Assembly: GCF_016648105.1 (NCBI RefSeq) | Contig: NZ_JACVVE010000001.1 | Span: 124,001 to 188,000, forward strand | Direction: 5' to 3' | Length of the DNA: 64,000 bases | From: Pseudomonas sp. S31 | Lineage (GTDB): Bacteria > Pseudomonadota > Gammaproteobacteria > Pseudomonadales > Pseudomonadaceae | Part shown: positions 44,316 to 54,500 of the stretch, piece by piece | Numbering within the stretch: position 1 is the stretch's first letter | How the letters are laid out: each line of letters opens with the position of its first letter | Made by a program: the position numbers and the translations under genes | Notes under the pieces: model-generated | Seen by the model: the letters and a program-made list of their open reading frames with translations, nothing else | The model's database searches: none | Told to the model about the DNA's origin: nothing

Positions 44316-46133
44316 GTGGACGACACTTCGATGGATGCAATACAACACGGCGAACCTCATCGTGACGCAGGCGGCTGGCTTGCCCTGGAGGCCTATGCAG
44401 CGCTAGGCGACGGGCGCTCGGTGGCGTTGATCGGCCTGGACGGTTCGATCGATTGGTGGTGCGTGCCGCACATGGATTCCCCACCCCTGTTCGACCGGAT
44501 ACTGGCACCACGCAGCGGCGGCTTCTTCGCCATCACCCCGCGCGAGCCCTTTACCGCCGAGCGCCGCTATCGGCCCGACAGCAATGTTCTCGAAACCCTG
44601 CTGATCACCGAGAGCGGCCGGGTCCGCCTGACCGAGTCGCTCAACAGTGGCCCAGCCGGACGTTTGCCCTGGGCGGAGCTGGCGCGGCGCATCGAGTGCC
44701 TGGAGGGGCATGTGGACCTGGACATCGCCATCGATTTCGGCACCCAGGCCGACACCGTCAGCCCCTACCTGGCAGCCAACGGCAATGGCTGCGTATTCCA
44801 CGCCGGCGACATCCTGGGAATGTTCCTGCACGACGACCGCCTGCAGCTCGAACGCAAGGATGACATGGGCGTCAGGGCCGCCCTGAGGCTGGCACAAGGC
44901 GAGCGCAGCGTGATGGCGATGATCGCCGGGCGCAACGAACCGCTGGTGGTGCCGCCCCTGGAGCTGGTCGACCAACGTATCGACGGCTCCGACCGGGAAT
45001 GGCGGCAGTGGTCGCAAAGCCTGGTCTACGACGGGCCGTACAAGACCTTCGTGGTGCGCAATGCCCTGGCCCTGAAGTTGCTGCTGTCGTCGCCCAGCGG
45101 CTCGATCATGGCAGCGGCCACCACTTCGCTGCCAGAGCGCATCGGCGGCCAGAAGAACTACGACTACCGCTTCGCCTGGGTGCGCGATGCCGGCTATACC
45201 ATCGAGGCCTTCCTCGCCATCGGTGCGCAGCCCGAAGCCAAGGCCGCCTTCACCTGGTTGCTGCGACGCCTGGGCGAGCATGGCGCGCATGTGTTCTATA
45301 CCCTGGACGGTGCCGTGGGGGACTGCACGCGGCCCATCGACCTGCCAGGCTACAAGAACTCCCCGCCAGTGGTCGGCAACGATGCCAGGGACCAGCTGCA
45401 GCATGGGGTGTTCGGCGACATCTTCGAAACTGCGCGCTGCTTCATCGACAGCGGCAACATCCTCGATGCACACAGCGCCGCGCTGCTGGCGAAGCTGGCC
45501 GACCAATGCGCCGATTGCTGGCGCCAGGCCGATGCCGGCATTTGGGAGCTGCCACAGACGCAGCACTACACCACATCCAAGATCAGCTGCTGGCAGGCCC
45601 TGAGCCGCGCCATCGAGCTGGCCGACGATGGGCACCTGCCAACCACCTGTCGCGAGCGCTGGGAGCGTGAGCGTCAACGGGTTCGCGACTGGATCGAACA
45701 GCATTGCTGGAGCGAGGCACACCAGGCCTACCTGTTCTACCCTGGCAGCGGTCGCGTGGATGCCTCCATCGCCCTCGCCGTGCGCTTCGGCTACCCCTCA
45801 CGGGAGCGCCTGCGCAGCACCTTGGACGCCGTGCAGCGCGAGCTTGGCGCTGGTGCGTTCCATTACCGCTACAGCCAGGCCGCCGAGGAGGAAGGCTGCT
45901 TCCTGGCCTGCACCTTCTGGCTTATCGAAGCCTGGGCGTTGTTCGGCCAGCGTGAACGAGCAGAAAAGGCTCTGATGGAGGCAGTCGCCGGGCTGGCCCA
46001 CGGCGTCGGTATCTACTCGGAAATGATCGACCCTGGCAACGGCCAGTACCTGGGCAACCTGCCCCAGGGTCTGTCGCATCTCGCGGCGCTGCGTGCAGCC
46101 CTGGCCATCGCCGGTCGGGGGCCCTCCCGCTGA
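44316..46133 (+). CDS. Glycoside hydrolase family 15 (glucoamylase/trehalase-like)
   Basis: A 605-residue GH15 protein. The N-terminal part has the beta-sandwich opening ALIGLDGSIDWWCVPHMDSP. The (alpha/alpha)6 domain (from about 250) contains KNYDYRFAWVRDAGYTIEA, GIWELPQTQHYTTSKISCW with the likely acid Glu, and EEEGCFLACTFWLIEAWAL with the likely base Glu. No signal peptide is present, so it probably acts in the cytoplasm on alpha-glucosides; mycobacterial GH15 relatives are trehalases. I prefer GTG 44316, six nt after AGGAGG, over ATG 44298, which has no ribosome site. It stands 72 bp after DUF421, probably in the same transcript. Confidence 0.88.
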   Translation: MDDTSMDAIQHGEPHRDAGGWLALEAYAALGDGRSVALIGLDGSIDWWCVPHMDSPPLFDRILAPRSGGFFAITPREPFTAERRYRPDSNVLETLLITESGRVRLTESLNSGPAGRLPWAELARRIECLEGHVDLDIAIDFGTQADTVSPYLAANGNGCVFHAGDILGMFLHDDRLQLERKDDMGVRAALRLAQGERSVMAMIAGRNEPLVVPPLELVDQRIDGSDREWRQWSQSLVYDGPYKTFVVRNALALKLLLSSPSGSIMAAATTSLPERIGGQKNYDYRFAWVRDAGYTIEAFLAIGAQPEAKAAFTWLLRRLGEHGAHVFYTLDGAVGDCTRPIDLPGYKNSPPVVGNDARDQLQHGVFGDIFETARCFIDSGNILDAHSAALLAKLADQCADCWRQADAGIWELPQTQHYTTSKISCWQALSRAIELADDGHLPTTCRERWERERQRVRDWIEQHCWSEAHQAYLFYPGSGRVDASIALAVRFGYPSRERLRSTLDAVQRELGAGAFHYRYSQAAEEEGCFLACTFWLIEAWALFGQRERAEKALMEAVAGLAHGVGIYSEMIDPGNGQYLGNLPQGLSHLAALRAALAIAGRGPSR

Positions 46134-46138
46134 AGCAA

Positions 46139-46167
46139 ACCTGCGCGCCGGGATGCGGCGCGCAGGT
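46139..46167. terminator. Bidirectional terminator hairpin
   Basis: A perfect 12-bp stem (ACCTGCGCGCCG / CGGCGCGCAGGT) with a GGATG loop sits in the 40-bp gap between the convergent GH15 and oxidoreductase genes. Confidence 0.7.
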
Positions 46168-46173
46168 AGCGGA

Positions 46174-47280
46174 TCACTCGGTCGGCGACTCGGTGTTGAC
46201 ATAATCGGGCACATCGGCCAGAGGGAAGGTGCGGCGCTGCTCACGCTTGGGCAGGCTACGTTGCGGTAATGGCTCCAGGCGCTGTGGCTGGCCGCTTTCG
46301 AGCGCTTTTTCGATGGCCAGTACCACCCTCACATCGCGCCAGCCCTCCTCGCCGTCCGGTTCGGGGGCTCGGTCGCTGAGGATGCAGTCGGAGAAGTACG
46401 CCGTCTCTCCGGCGAACTGATCCACCACCGGGTTCACATGCACCCGCGTCTCGCCATCGAGGGTGGCGCGGTAGCTGATCGACACGCCTTCGCCATAGCC
46501 GAAGCACGGCGAGGCTTCGATCTCGCCCAATGTGCCCAATAGCTGAAAGCGCTCGGTATCCGGCAGGCTGTAGCTCAGGGTGAACTGCGCCAAGCGCTCG
46601 TCCGGAAAGCGCAGGCTCACCGTCACCGTGTCCCAGCTGTCCAACGGGCTGCCGGGGCTGCGCACGCCGACGGCGGACACTTCGATGGGCTCGGCATTGA
46701 ATAGCTGGCGCACCATGTTCAGCGGGTAAGGCCCCATGTCCGGCACCGGGCCGGCGGCAAAGCCATTCTGGGTGCGATGATTGCTGGCCTTGACCGTCTG
46801 GGTGAAGGTCGAGGTGAACAGCCGAGGGTCGCCGAAGTTGCCGGCCTGGACCCGCCCGATCATGTCCAGCGTGCCCGGTTCGCTGTGCAGCCGGTAGGCG
46901 ATCATCAACTTGGCACCGCTACGCTTGGCGGCTTCGATCATCGCCAGGCAATCGGCCTCGGTGGTGGCCATGGGCTTTTCCAGCAGCACATGGATCCCGG
47001 CCTCCAGGGCCGGCACCACGAACTCGCGATGGCGGAAGTTAGGGGTCGCGACATAGACCGCATCGATGTCACCCGAGGCCAGCAATGCCGGGTATTCGTC
47101 GTAGTCGTAGGCCTTCAGACCATAATGGCCGGCCAGCACACGGGCCTTTTCCGGATCACCGGTGACCAGCGCAGTCATCACCGAATTGTCGGTCTGGCCG
47201 ACACCGGGCATGAACGCCCCCTGGGAAATCGACCCGCCGCCGACCACTGCATACCGTACCTTGCCTTGTGCGTTGGGCAT
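46174..47280 (-). CDS. Gfo/Idh/MocA family oxidoreductase
   Basis: A 368-residue NAD(P)-dependent sugar-type dehydrogenase. The Rossmann start is YAVVGGGSISQGAFMPGV near residue 10, EKPMATTEADCLAMI near 96 supplies the family Lys, and GPYPLNMVRQLFNAEP near 178 is the substrate-side motif. It oxidises or epimerises a sugar or polyol that cannot be named. ATG 47280 follows GAGGAGG. It is 105 bp downstream of the cupin gene on the same strand. Confidence 0.9.
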   Translation of the reverse strand: MPNAQGKVRYAVVGGGSISQGAFMPGVGQTDNSVMTALVTGDPEKARVLAGHYGLKAYDYDEYPALLASGDIDAVYVATPNFRHREFVVPALEAGIHVLLEKPMATTEADCLAMIEAAKRSGAKLMIAYRLHSEPGTLDMIGRVQAGNFGDPRLFTSTFTQTVKASNHRTQNGFAAGPVPDMGPYPLNMVRQLFNAEPIEVSAVGVRSPGSPLDSWDTVTVSLRFPDERLAQFTLSYSLPDTERFQLLGTLGEIEASPCFGYGEGVSISYRATLDGETRVHVNPVVDQFAGETAYFSDCILSDRAPEPDGEEGWRDVRVVLAIEKALESGQPQRLEPLPQRSLPKREQRRTFPLADVPDYVNTESPTE

Positions 47281-47385
47281 TGACGCCTCCTCGTTCGTGG
47301 ACAATTGCAAAACTCACAATGGAGTGGGCAAGCGCAGCCGTAGGAGGGTTCCATCTTTATTGGCAAAGGTGGCAGAGGGTAGCGG

Positions 47386-47922
47386 CTAGCGGACCGGACG
47401 TCGCTTGCTCCAGGCTGCCGGCAGAGGGCCTCGTTCGCCTGCCACGGGATCTTGTTCGGGCAGTGGCACCTGGGCGATGCGCATCAGGGTGCGGGCGTGG
47501 GAGCCTGAGCCAGGACGCAGGATCTCGTAGTCCTCCTGGCCATGGGGGTAGGCGCCGACCACCAGGAAATCATCGCTGTGCGCGACGCAGCGGTGGCCGG
47601 TGCCCGCGGGCAGCACCAGCACATCGCCCGCCTTGATCGTCAGGGTCTGGCCCGCCTGGCCGCCGAGCGTGACCCGGGCCTGCCCCCTGGCAACGCCGAG
47701 GGCTTCGTGGGCATTGGGGTGGAAATGGTGATAGTCGAAGATGCCCCCGCGCCATAACGGGCTCCAACCATGTTGCGAACACAGGGCCTCGAATTCCCCC
47801 GCCTTGTCTTGCGCCGCGCCAAGCCACGCCGGGTACAACAGGACCGGCAATGCGCTGTTGGGGGTGGCGCCGTCGTCACCGAAGTGCAGGGTTTGCACGG
47901 ATTTTCCGGGAACCTGGGACAT
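47386..47922 (-). CDS. Cupin-domain protein (YjlB-like)
   Basis: A 178-residue single-domain cupin. Metal ligands are suggested by YHHFHPNAHEALGV near residue 64 and the second motif AGTGHRCV near 106. No signal peptide is present. YjlB relatives have no firm function. ATG 47922 follows AAGGAG. It may share a transcript with the oxidoreductase gene; both could act on the same metabolite, but this is only context. Confidence 0.85.
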   Translation of the reverse strand: MSQVPGKSVQTLHFGDDGATPNSALPVLLYPAWLGAAQDKAGEFEALCSQHGWSPLWRGGIFDYHHFHPNAHEALGVARGQARVTLGGQAGQTLTIKAGDVLVLPAGTGHRCVAHSDDFLVVGAYPHGQEDYEILRPGSGSHARTLMRIAQVPLPEQDPVAGERGPLPAAWSKRRPVR

Positions 47923-48035
47923 AGGCCTCTCCTTGCTTGCCAGTGAGTTAGGGTCTGTATGGCGGTTGGCAAGTCGGAAGCGGTGGCGGTTCCCTGTTTT
48001 TACATTGGCGGCAGGGCCAAACTGGCCGGCAGTTG

Positions 48036-48128
48036 CCCCTGTAGGAGCGGGTTTACCCGCGAAACAGCTACCTCGTTGGCTGGCACGGGCTTCGCCCGTG
48101 TTCGCGGGTGAACCCGCTCCTACAGGGG
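48036..48128. repeat. REP/BIME cluster 3
   Basis: Near-perfect inverted ends (CCCCTGTAGGAGCGGGT / ACCCGCTCCTACAGGGG) enclose a smaller dyad CACGGGCTTCGCCCGTG. This is the clearest P. putida-type BIME of the window. Confidence 0.88.
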
Positions 48129-48165
48129 AATGCGCTGGCCTGTGGCTACGTAGGTAAAGGCGGTA

Positions 48166-48834
48166 TCACTCGAACTCCAGGCTATACCCCACCCCATAAA
48201 CCGACCGCAATGGATCCTGCCCCGGTGCGATCGCCGTGAGCTTGCGTCGCAGGTTCTTCACGTGGCTGTCCACTGTACGGTCCGCCACCACCCGGTGGTC
48301 CTGGTAGATATGGTTCATCAGCTGGTCGCGTGACAGTACCTGCCCAGGGCGGGCCGCCAGGGCGGCGAGCATGCGGAACTCCACGGGAGTGAGGTCCAGG
48401 GCTACGCCCTGGTAGCGTGCGTGAAAGGTGCGGGCATCCAGTTCAAGGCCTAACGTGGGCGCCTGCGCGCCGCTGCGGCGCAGCACCGCCTTGACCCGGG
48501 CGACCAGCTCGCGGGGCGAAAAGGGTTTGCAGATATAGTCGTCGGCGCCCAGCTCCAGGCCGAGCAAGCGGTCGATCTCGTCGACCCTGGCGGTCATCAT
48601 GATCACCGGCATGTGGCTGAAACCGCGCAGCTCGCGGCAGATGTCCAGGCCATCGCGGCCCGGCAGCATCAGGTCGAGCAACAACAGGTCGTAGTGCTGC
48701 TGGCGGATCGCCGGGATCACGTCCAGGCCATCGGCCAGGTGCTCGGCCTGGTAGCCGCCAATACGCAGGTAATCGCCCACCAGCGCCGCCAGCTTGGGTT
48801 CGTCTTCCACCAGCAGAATTCGCGGCTGGGTCAT
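48166..48834 (-). CDS. BaeR-like response regulator
   Basis: A 222-residue OmpR-type regulator. The receiver has VEDEPK near residue 10, the Asp in LLLLDLMLPGRDG near 53, and DDYICKPFSPREL near 100. The winged helix has LTPVEFRMLAAL and TVDSHVKNLRRKL. It is cotranscribed behind the kinase (ATGA overlap) and divergent from the RND efflux operon, as BaeR is linked to efflux control in enteric bacteria. Its target is probably that operon. Confidence 0.87.
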   Translation of the reverse strand: MTQPRILLVEDEPKLAALVGDYLRIGGYQAEHLADGLDVIPAIRQQHYDLLLLDLMLPGRDGLDICRELRGFSHMPVIMMTARVDEIDRLLGLELGADDYICKPFSPRELVARVKAVLRRSGAQAPTLGLELDARTFHARYQGVALDLTPVEFRMLAALAARPGQVLSRDQLMNHIYQDHRVVADRTVDSHVKNLRRKLTAIAPGQDPLRSVYGVGYSLEFE

Positions 48835-50225
48835 TGATCGTCTCCTGCGACGGGAAGCGCCAGGGCCAGCAGCAGGCCGCCCATGGCTGAAGATTGCGCG
48901 GTGAGCTTGCCGCCATGCACCTCGGCGATACCGCGGCAGATCGCCAGACCCAGGCCGGTGCCGCCGCTGGCGCGGTTGCGCGAGCGTTCGGCGCGGTAGA
49001 AACGCTCGAACAGCCGCGCCAGCGACTCGGCATCGACACCCGGGGCGCTGTCTTCGCACTGCACCAGGATTTCGTCGCCGACCTGCAACGCCCGCAAGAT
49101 CGTCTGCCCACCCCGGTCAGTGTAGCGCCGGCTGTTTTCCAACAGATTGTGCAGCAGCTGGTTGAGCCGCGATTCGTCACCCAACACCCACAAAGGCTGC
49201 CCAGGCAACTCCAGGTGCAGTTGCAGGCCGCGTTCGGCGAAGCTGGCGGCGAACGCCTCGGCCACCACCGGCAGCAGCACGCACAGGTCGATGCGATCGC
49301 GCCGGTAGGTAGGCCCGCCGACTTCCGCCAGCGACAGGTCGAACAGGTCGTCGACCAGCTTGCTCAACGACCCCACCTCGCCCTGCAACGAGCGCAGGGC
49401 CTGGCCATCGAGCGGGCGGATGCCGTCTTCCATGGCTTCCAGCTCGGCGCGCATCACCGCCAGCGGCGTGCGCAGTTCATGGGAAATATCGGCCATGAAG
49501 TCGCGGCGCATGCGCTCGTTGCTGGCCAGGGTCGCGGCCATGCGGTTGAAGTCGCCGGCCAGCTGCCCCGCCTCGTCTGCCGAGCGTACCGGCAGGTGGA
49601 TGGCATAGTCGCCGGCGGCCAGCCGGTGGGTGGCACGGGCCACCTCGCGGATCGGCCGCAACAGCGCACGGCTGAGCCACCAGGCGATCACCGCCGTGGC
49701 CAGCAGGCAGGCCAGGCCGATCAGCAGGCTCGAACGCAGCTGGTTGAGCTGGAAACGCCGGTCGCCGACGCTGGCCACCGATTGCAACGGGGCCAGGGCC
49801 ATCCAGCCCACCACCTGCCCCTGGTGGTGGATCGGGCGCAGCGTCATCTCTGCTTCGGGGGCCTGGTAGCCGATGATCGGCCGGCGCTCGGCGTCGAGCA
49901 GGGCAAAGCGCACGAAGGCACCGGTAAGGTCGGAAACCGTCAGCAGGCGCGGGTCGAAGGTCTTGTCCGGCGTGGCATCGTCAGGGCGCAGCAGCTCGAA
50001 CCACTGGTCCTTGTCCTGGCGAATGAAGTCCCAGTTGCCATGCTGGGCATAGGCCTGCTCCACCCGCGGGACGATGCGTTCCATGCGCTCTTCGGCCTGC
50101 TGGTTGAGGTAGCCGAGAAAGCCATATTTCAAGCTCAGGTAGGCGGCGAACACCATGCCCAGCACGGCGAAGGTGCACACCGCGAGCATGGCGAGGAAGA
50201 ACTTGCTGGAAAGGTTGATTCTCAT
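48831..50225 (-). CDS. BaeS-like sensor histidine kinase
   Basis: A 464-residue membrane kinase. The first membrane segment is residues 8-30, a periplasmic sensor of about 130 residues follows, and the second segment (LLIGLACLLATAVIAWWL) is near 170-190. HAMP comes next, then the H-box FMADISHELRTPLAVMRAEL near 242, the N-box LLHNLLENSRRYTD near 352, EDSAPGVDAESL and GGTGLGLAICRG. ATG 50225 lacks a ribosome site, but longer frames run into the divergent promoter region. It likely senses envelope-damaging compounds; the signal is unknown. Confidence 0.87.
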   Translation of the reverse strand: MRINLSSKFFLAMLAVCTFAVLGMVFAAYLSLKYGFLGYLNQQAEERMERIVPRVEQAYAQHGNWDFIRQDKDQWFELLRPDDATPDKTFDPRLLTVSDLTGAFVRFALLDAERRPIIGYQAPEAEMTLRPIHHQGQVVGWMALAPLQSVASVGDRRFQLNQLRSSLLIGLACLLATAVIAWWLSRALLRPIREVARATHRLAAGDYAIHLPVRSADEAGQLAGDFNRMAATLASNERMRRDFMADISHELRTPLAVMRAELEAMEDGIRPLDGQALRSLQGEVGSLSKLVDDLFDLSLAEVGGPTYRRDRIDLCVLLPVVAEAFAASFAERGLQLHLELPGQPLWVLGDESRLNQLLHNLLENSRRYTDRGGQTILRALQVGDEILVQCEDSAPGVDAESLARLFERFYRAERSRNRASGGTGLGLAICRGIAEVHGGKLTAQSSAMGGLLLALALPVAGDDQ

Positions 50226-50310
50226 GGCGGCGCCGGCGCTGCGAAATTGCCGACATTGAAGCGCGCCACTCCCCGGCTCGCAAGGCGCAGCGGGCAATCT
50301 CCACGCTTTC

Positions 50311-50332
50311 TGCACATTGCCTGCACAATTGC
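50311..50332. promoter_or_regulatory. Direct repeat between the BaeSR-like and RND genes
   Basis: TGCACATTGCC and TGCACAATTGCC stand 11 bp apart, about 45 bp before the adaptor start. Tandem half-sites at about one helical turn suit OmpR-type regulators; the enteric BaeR consensus differs. Confidence 0.35.
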
Positions 50333-50376
50333 CGAGCACCCTGGCCACAGTCGTTCTCATGGCTTGGAGCCCTCGA

Positions 50377-51558
50377 ATGCCCCTTTTATTCCAGACCCTG
50401 TTCCTTACCCGCTCGCCGTTGGCGCGCGGCTTGCTGCTGGGCGTCGGCCTGCTGGCCATGGCCGGTTGCCGCGAAGACACCCAGCCACCGTCCGCCCCTG
50501 TGCAGGAGGTGGCGGTGCTCACGGTGGGCAGCGAACCACTGGCCCTGAGCACCACCCTGCCCGGCCGCGCCACTGCCCACCTGATCGCTGAGATCCGCCC
50601 GCAGGTAGGCGGCATCATCCAGAAGCGCTTGTTCACCGAAGGTGACACGGTCAAGGCCGGCCAGGCGCTGTACCAGATCGATCCGAAGCCGTACGAGGCC
50701 ACCCTGGCCCAGGCCGACGCCTCGGTCAATTCGGCCCGCGCCACGCTCAAGGCAGCCGAACTCAAGGCCAGGCGCGACGCCCAGCTGGTCAAGCTCGACG
50801 CGATCAGCGCCGAAGACAACGAAAGCGCCCAGGCCGCCCTCCTCGAAGCGCGCGCCAGCCTGCAATCGGCCCAGGCCAGCCAGCGCACGGCGAAGATCAA
50901 CCTCGACTACACCCGCATCAACGCCCCAATCGCTGGCCGCACCGCCACGTCCTCGGTCACCCCAGGCGCCCTGGTCACGGCCGAGCAGACCACGGCGCTG
51001 ACCACGGTTCAGCAGCTCGACCCGATCTACGTCGACTTCACCCAGCCCAGCGCCACCTTGCTGCGCCTCAAGCGCGAACTCGCCGAAGGCAAGCTGGCAC
51101 CGGCGGCACAGAAGGATGCCACGCGCATCACCCTGCAGCTGGAAGACGGCAGCGCCTATGAGCACGAGGGCACGTTGACCTTCAACGGCGTCAGCGTGGA
51201 CGAAAGCACCGGCAGCGTCACCTTGCGCGCCCTGGTGCCGAACCCGGATGGTCTGCTGCTGCCGGGCATGTACCTCAAGGCAAACCTGCAGGAGGGCGTG
51301 CAGCAAGGCGCGATCCTGGTGCCGCAGCAGGCCGTGAGCCGCGATGAGCGTGGCGGCGCCACCGCTCTGGTGGTGGTCGATGGCAAGGTCCAGCAACGCG
51401 AACTGACTCTCGACCGCGCCGTGGGCAACCGCTGGTGGGTCAGCAAGGGCCTGGCCGCAGGCGACCAGTTGATCGTCCAGGGCCTGCAGAAGGTGCAGGT
51501 CGGCCAACAGGTCCAGGTGCGCGACGCCAGCCTGGCCGCACACAACGACAGCCACTGA
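50377..51558 (+). CDS. RND efflux periplasmic adaptor lipoprotein (MexA/TtgA-like)
   Basis: A 393-residue membrane-fusion protein. A lipobox (LAMAGC, Cys near residue 28) anchors it. AEIRPQVGGIIQKRLFTEGDTVKAG begins the lipoyl domain (about 65-90), an alpha-hairpin with SVNSARATLKAAELKARR spans about 100-175, and barrel domains follow (GALVTAEQTTALTTVQQLDPIYVDF). It bridges pump and outer-membrane channel. ATG 50377 follows GGAG (50366-50369). It is the first gene of a three-gene operon and divergent from the BaeSR-like pair. Confidence 0.92.
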   Translation: MPLLFQTLFLTRSPLARGLLLGVGLLAMAGCREDTQPPSAPVQEVAVLTVGSEPLALSTTLPGRATAHLIAEIRPQVGGIIQKRLFTEGDTVKAGQALYQIDPKPYEATLAQADASVNSARATLKAAELKARRDAQLVKLDAISAEDNESAQAALLEARASLQSAQASQRTAKINLDYTRINAPIAGRTATSSVTPGALVTAEQTTALTTVQQLDPIYVDFTQPSATLLRLKRELAEGKLAPAAQKDATRITLQLEDGSAYEHEGTLTFNGVSVDESTGSVTLRALVPNPDGLLLPGMYLKANLQEGVQQGAILVPQQAVSRDERGGATALVVVDGKVQQRELTLDRAVGNRWWVSKGLAAGDQLIVQGLQKVQVGQQVQVRDASLAAHNDSH

Positions 51559-51568
51559 GGGCGCTCCG

Positions 51569-54500
51569 ATGGCACGTTTCTTCATCGACCGGCCGATCTT
51601 CGCCTGGGTCATCGCGATCCTGGTGATGCTCGGCGGCGCCCTGGCGATCTTCAAGTTGCCGCTGGCGCAGTATCCCAACATCGCGCCGCCGCAGATCACC
51701 CTCAACGCCACCTACACTGGTGCCTCGGCCAAGACCATGGAAGACTCGGTCACCCAGGTCATCGAGCAGCAGATGACCGGCCTGGACGGCCTGACCTATA
51801 TGTCGTCGAGCAGCAGTTCGGCCGGCAGCGCCACCATCACCCTGACCTTCGAGGCCGGCACCGACATCAATACTGCGCAGATGCTGGTGCAGACCAAGCT
51901 CGAACAGGCCAAGGCACGGCTGCCGGATACCGTGCAGCAGCAAGGCATCAAGATCCGCAACTCGGCCAGCGACTTCCTGATCATCGTCTCGCTGGTGTCG
52001 GACAACCCCAACGTCGGCGCCACCGACATCAGCGACTTCATCTCAAGTACCCTGTACGACCAGATCAGCCGGGTCACCGGTGTGGGTCAAGTGACCACCC
52101 TGGGCTCTAGCTACGCCATGCGCATCTGGCTCGACCCGGACAAGCTCAAGCAGTACTCGCTGATGCCCTCCGACGTCACCAGCGCGCTCGAAGCGCAGAA
52201 CGTCGACACCTCCGCCGGCCAGCTCGGCGCCCTGCCCGCCCACACCGGCCAGCAGCTCAACGCCACCATCAGCGCGCGCAGCAAGCTGCAGACCACCGCG
52301 CAGTTTCGCGACGTGGTGCTCAAGCATGCCAGCTCCGGCGCGGTGGTGACCCTGGCCGACGTGGCCCAGGTCGAACTGGGCAGCGAAAGCTACGATGTGA
52401 TCGCCGAGCACAACGGCCGGCCTTCCGGTGGCATGGCGGTGAGCCTGGCTACCGGCGCCAACGCCCTGGACGTGTCGGAAGCGGTGCAGGCCAAACTGGC
52501 CGAGCTGCAGCGTTTCTTCCCCAGCAATCTGCAATTGCGCACCGAGGTGGCGTACAACACCGCGCCATTCGTGAAGATCTCCATCGAGGAAGTGGTCAAG
52601 ACGCTGTTCGAGGCCATCGCCCTGGTGGTGCTGATCATGTACCTGTTCATGCAGAACCTGCGCGCCACGTTGATCCCGGCGATCGCCGTGCCAGTGGTGT
52701 TGCTGGGCACCTTCGGGGTATTGGCGCTGCTGGGCTATTCGATCAACACCTTGACCATGTTCGGCATGGTGCTGGCCATCGGCCTGCTGGTGGACGATGC
52801 CATCGTGGTGGTGGAAAACGTCGAGCGCATCATCGCCGAGAAAGGCCTGCCGCCACGCGAGGCCACGCGCCAGTCGATGGGCGAGATCAGCGGCGCCCTG
52901 GTCGGCATCGCCGTGGTGCTGTCGGCGGTGTTCGTGCCAATGGCCTTCTTTGGCGGCTCCACCGGGGTCATCTATCGCCAGTTCTCGGTCACTCTGGTGG
53001 CGGCCATGACCCTGTCGGTGCTGGTGGCCATGACCCTCACCCCGGCGCTGTGCGCCACCCTGCTCAAGCCCGGCGCCGCCCACGGCGAGCCACGTGGCGG
53101 CTTCTTCGGCTGGTTCAACCGCCACTTCGAACGCACCGCGCAACGCTACCAGGGCGCAGTCGGCGCGGTACTGGCCAAGCCCCTGCGCAGCTTGCTGGTG
53201 TACGCGCTGGTACTCGGTGGCGTGGCGCTGATGTTCCACAAATTGCCGACTGCGTTTCTCCCCGAAGAGGACCAGGGCATGCTGATGATGCAGATGACCT
53301 TGCCAGTGGGCAGCACCGACGAGCGCCTGCAGGCGGTGACCCGCGAGGTGCAGGAATACATGCTGCAACAGCCGGAGGTCGCCTCGCTGCTGAGCGTACG
53401 CGGCCTGGGCAATGGCGGTAACGCGCAGAACGCCGGGCGTGGCTTCGTCAAGCTCAAGGACTGGAGCGAGCGCCAGGGCGAGCAACACAGCGCCGCCGCC
53501 GTGGCCCGCCGGGCCAACCAGGCGTTGTCGAAGATCCTCGACGCCAACGTCTTCGTGATCGCCCCACCCGCCATCCAGGGCCTGGGCCAGAGTTCGGGCT
53601 TCGACGTCCAGTTGCAGGACCTCGGCGGCCTGGGCCACGCACAATTGCTCAAGGCCCGCGACCAGTTCCTCGCGCTGGCCGCCAAGGACCCGCGCCTGGC
53701 CAATGTCCGCGCCCAGGGTTTGGAAGACACCCCGCAGCTCAACGTCGACATCGACGACCGCAAGGCCGGCGCCATGGGCGTGGCCGCCAGCGATATCAAC
53801 GACACCCTGAGCACCGTCATGGGCGGCAGCTACGTCAACGATTTCCTCGATGCCGGGCGGGTGAAGAAGGTCTACCTGCAAGGCGCCGCCAGCAAGCGCA
53901 TGCAGGCCGAGGACATCGGCGACTGGTACGTGCGCAACGACAGCGATGCCATGGTGCCGCTGTCGGTGTTCACCAGCAGCCACTGGACCACTGCCTCGCC
54001 ACTGCTCGAGCGTTTCAACGGCTTCGGTTCCTACGAGCTGGTCGGCGAGCCGGCGTCGGGTGTGAGCTCGGGCGATGCCATGACGGCGGTCGAAGAAATC
54101 ATGGCGCAATTGCCCGAAGGGATCGGCTACGCCTGGACCGGGCAGTCGTACCAGGAGCGCCTGGCCGGTAACCAGGCACCGCTGCTGTACGCCATTTCGA
54201 TGCTGTTCGTATTCCTCTGCCTGGCAGCACTTTACGAAAGCTGGTCAGTGCCGTTCGCGGTGATGCTGGTGGTGCCGGTGGGCATACTCGGCGCCCTGCT
54301 GCTGACCGGCCTGCGCGGGCTGTCCAACGACGTGTACTTCCAGGTCGGACTTTTGACCACCGTGGGCCTGGCAGCGAAGAACGCGATCCTCATCGTCGAA
54401 TTCGCCAAGGAAGGCTACGAACGTGGCCAGAGCCTGCTGGCGGCGACCCTGGAGGCCGTGCGCATCCGCCTGCGGCCGGTGCTGATGACCTCGCTGGCGT

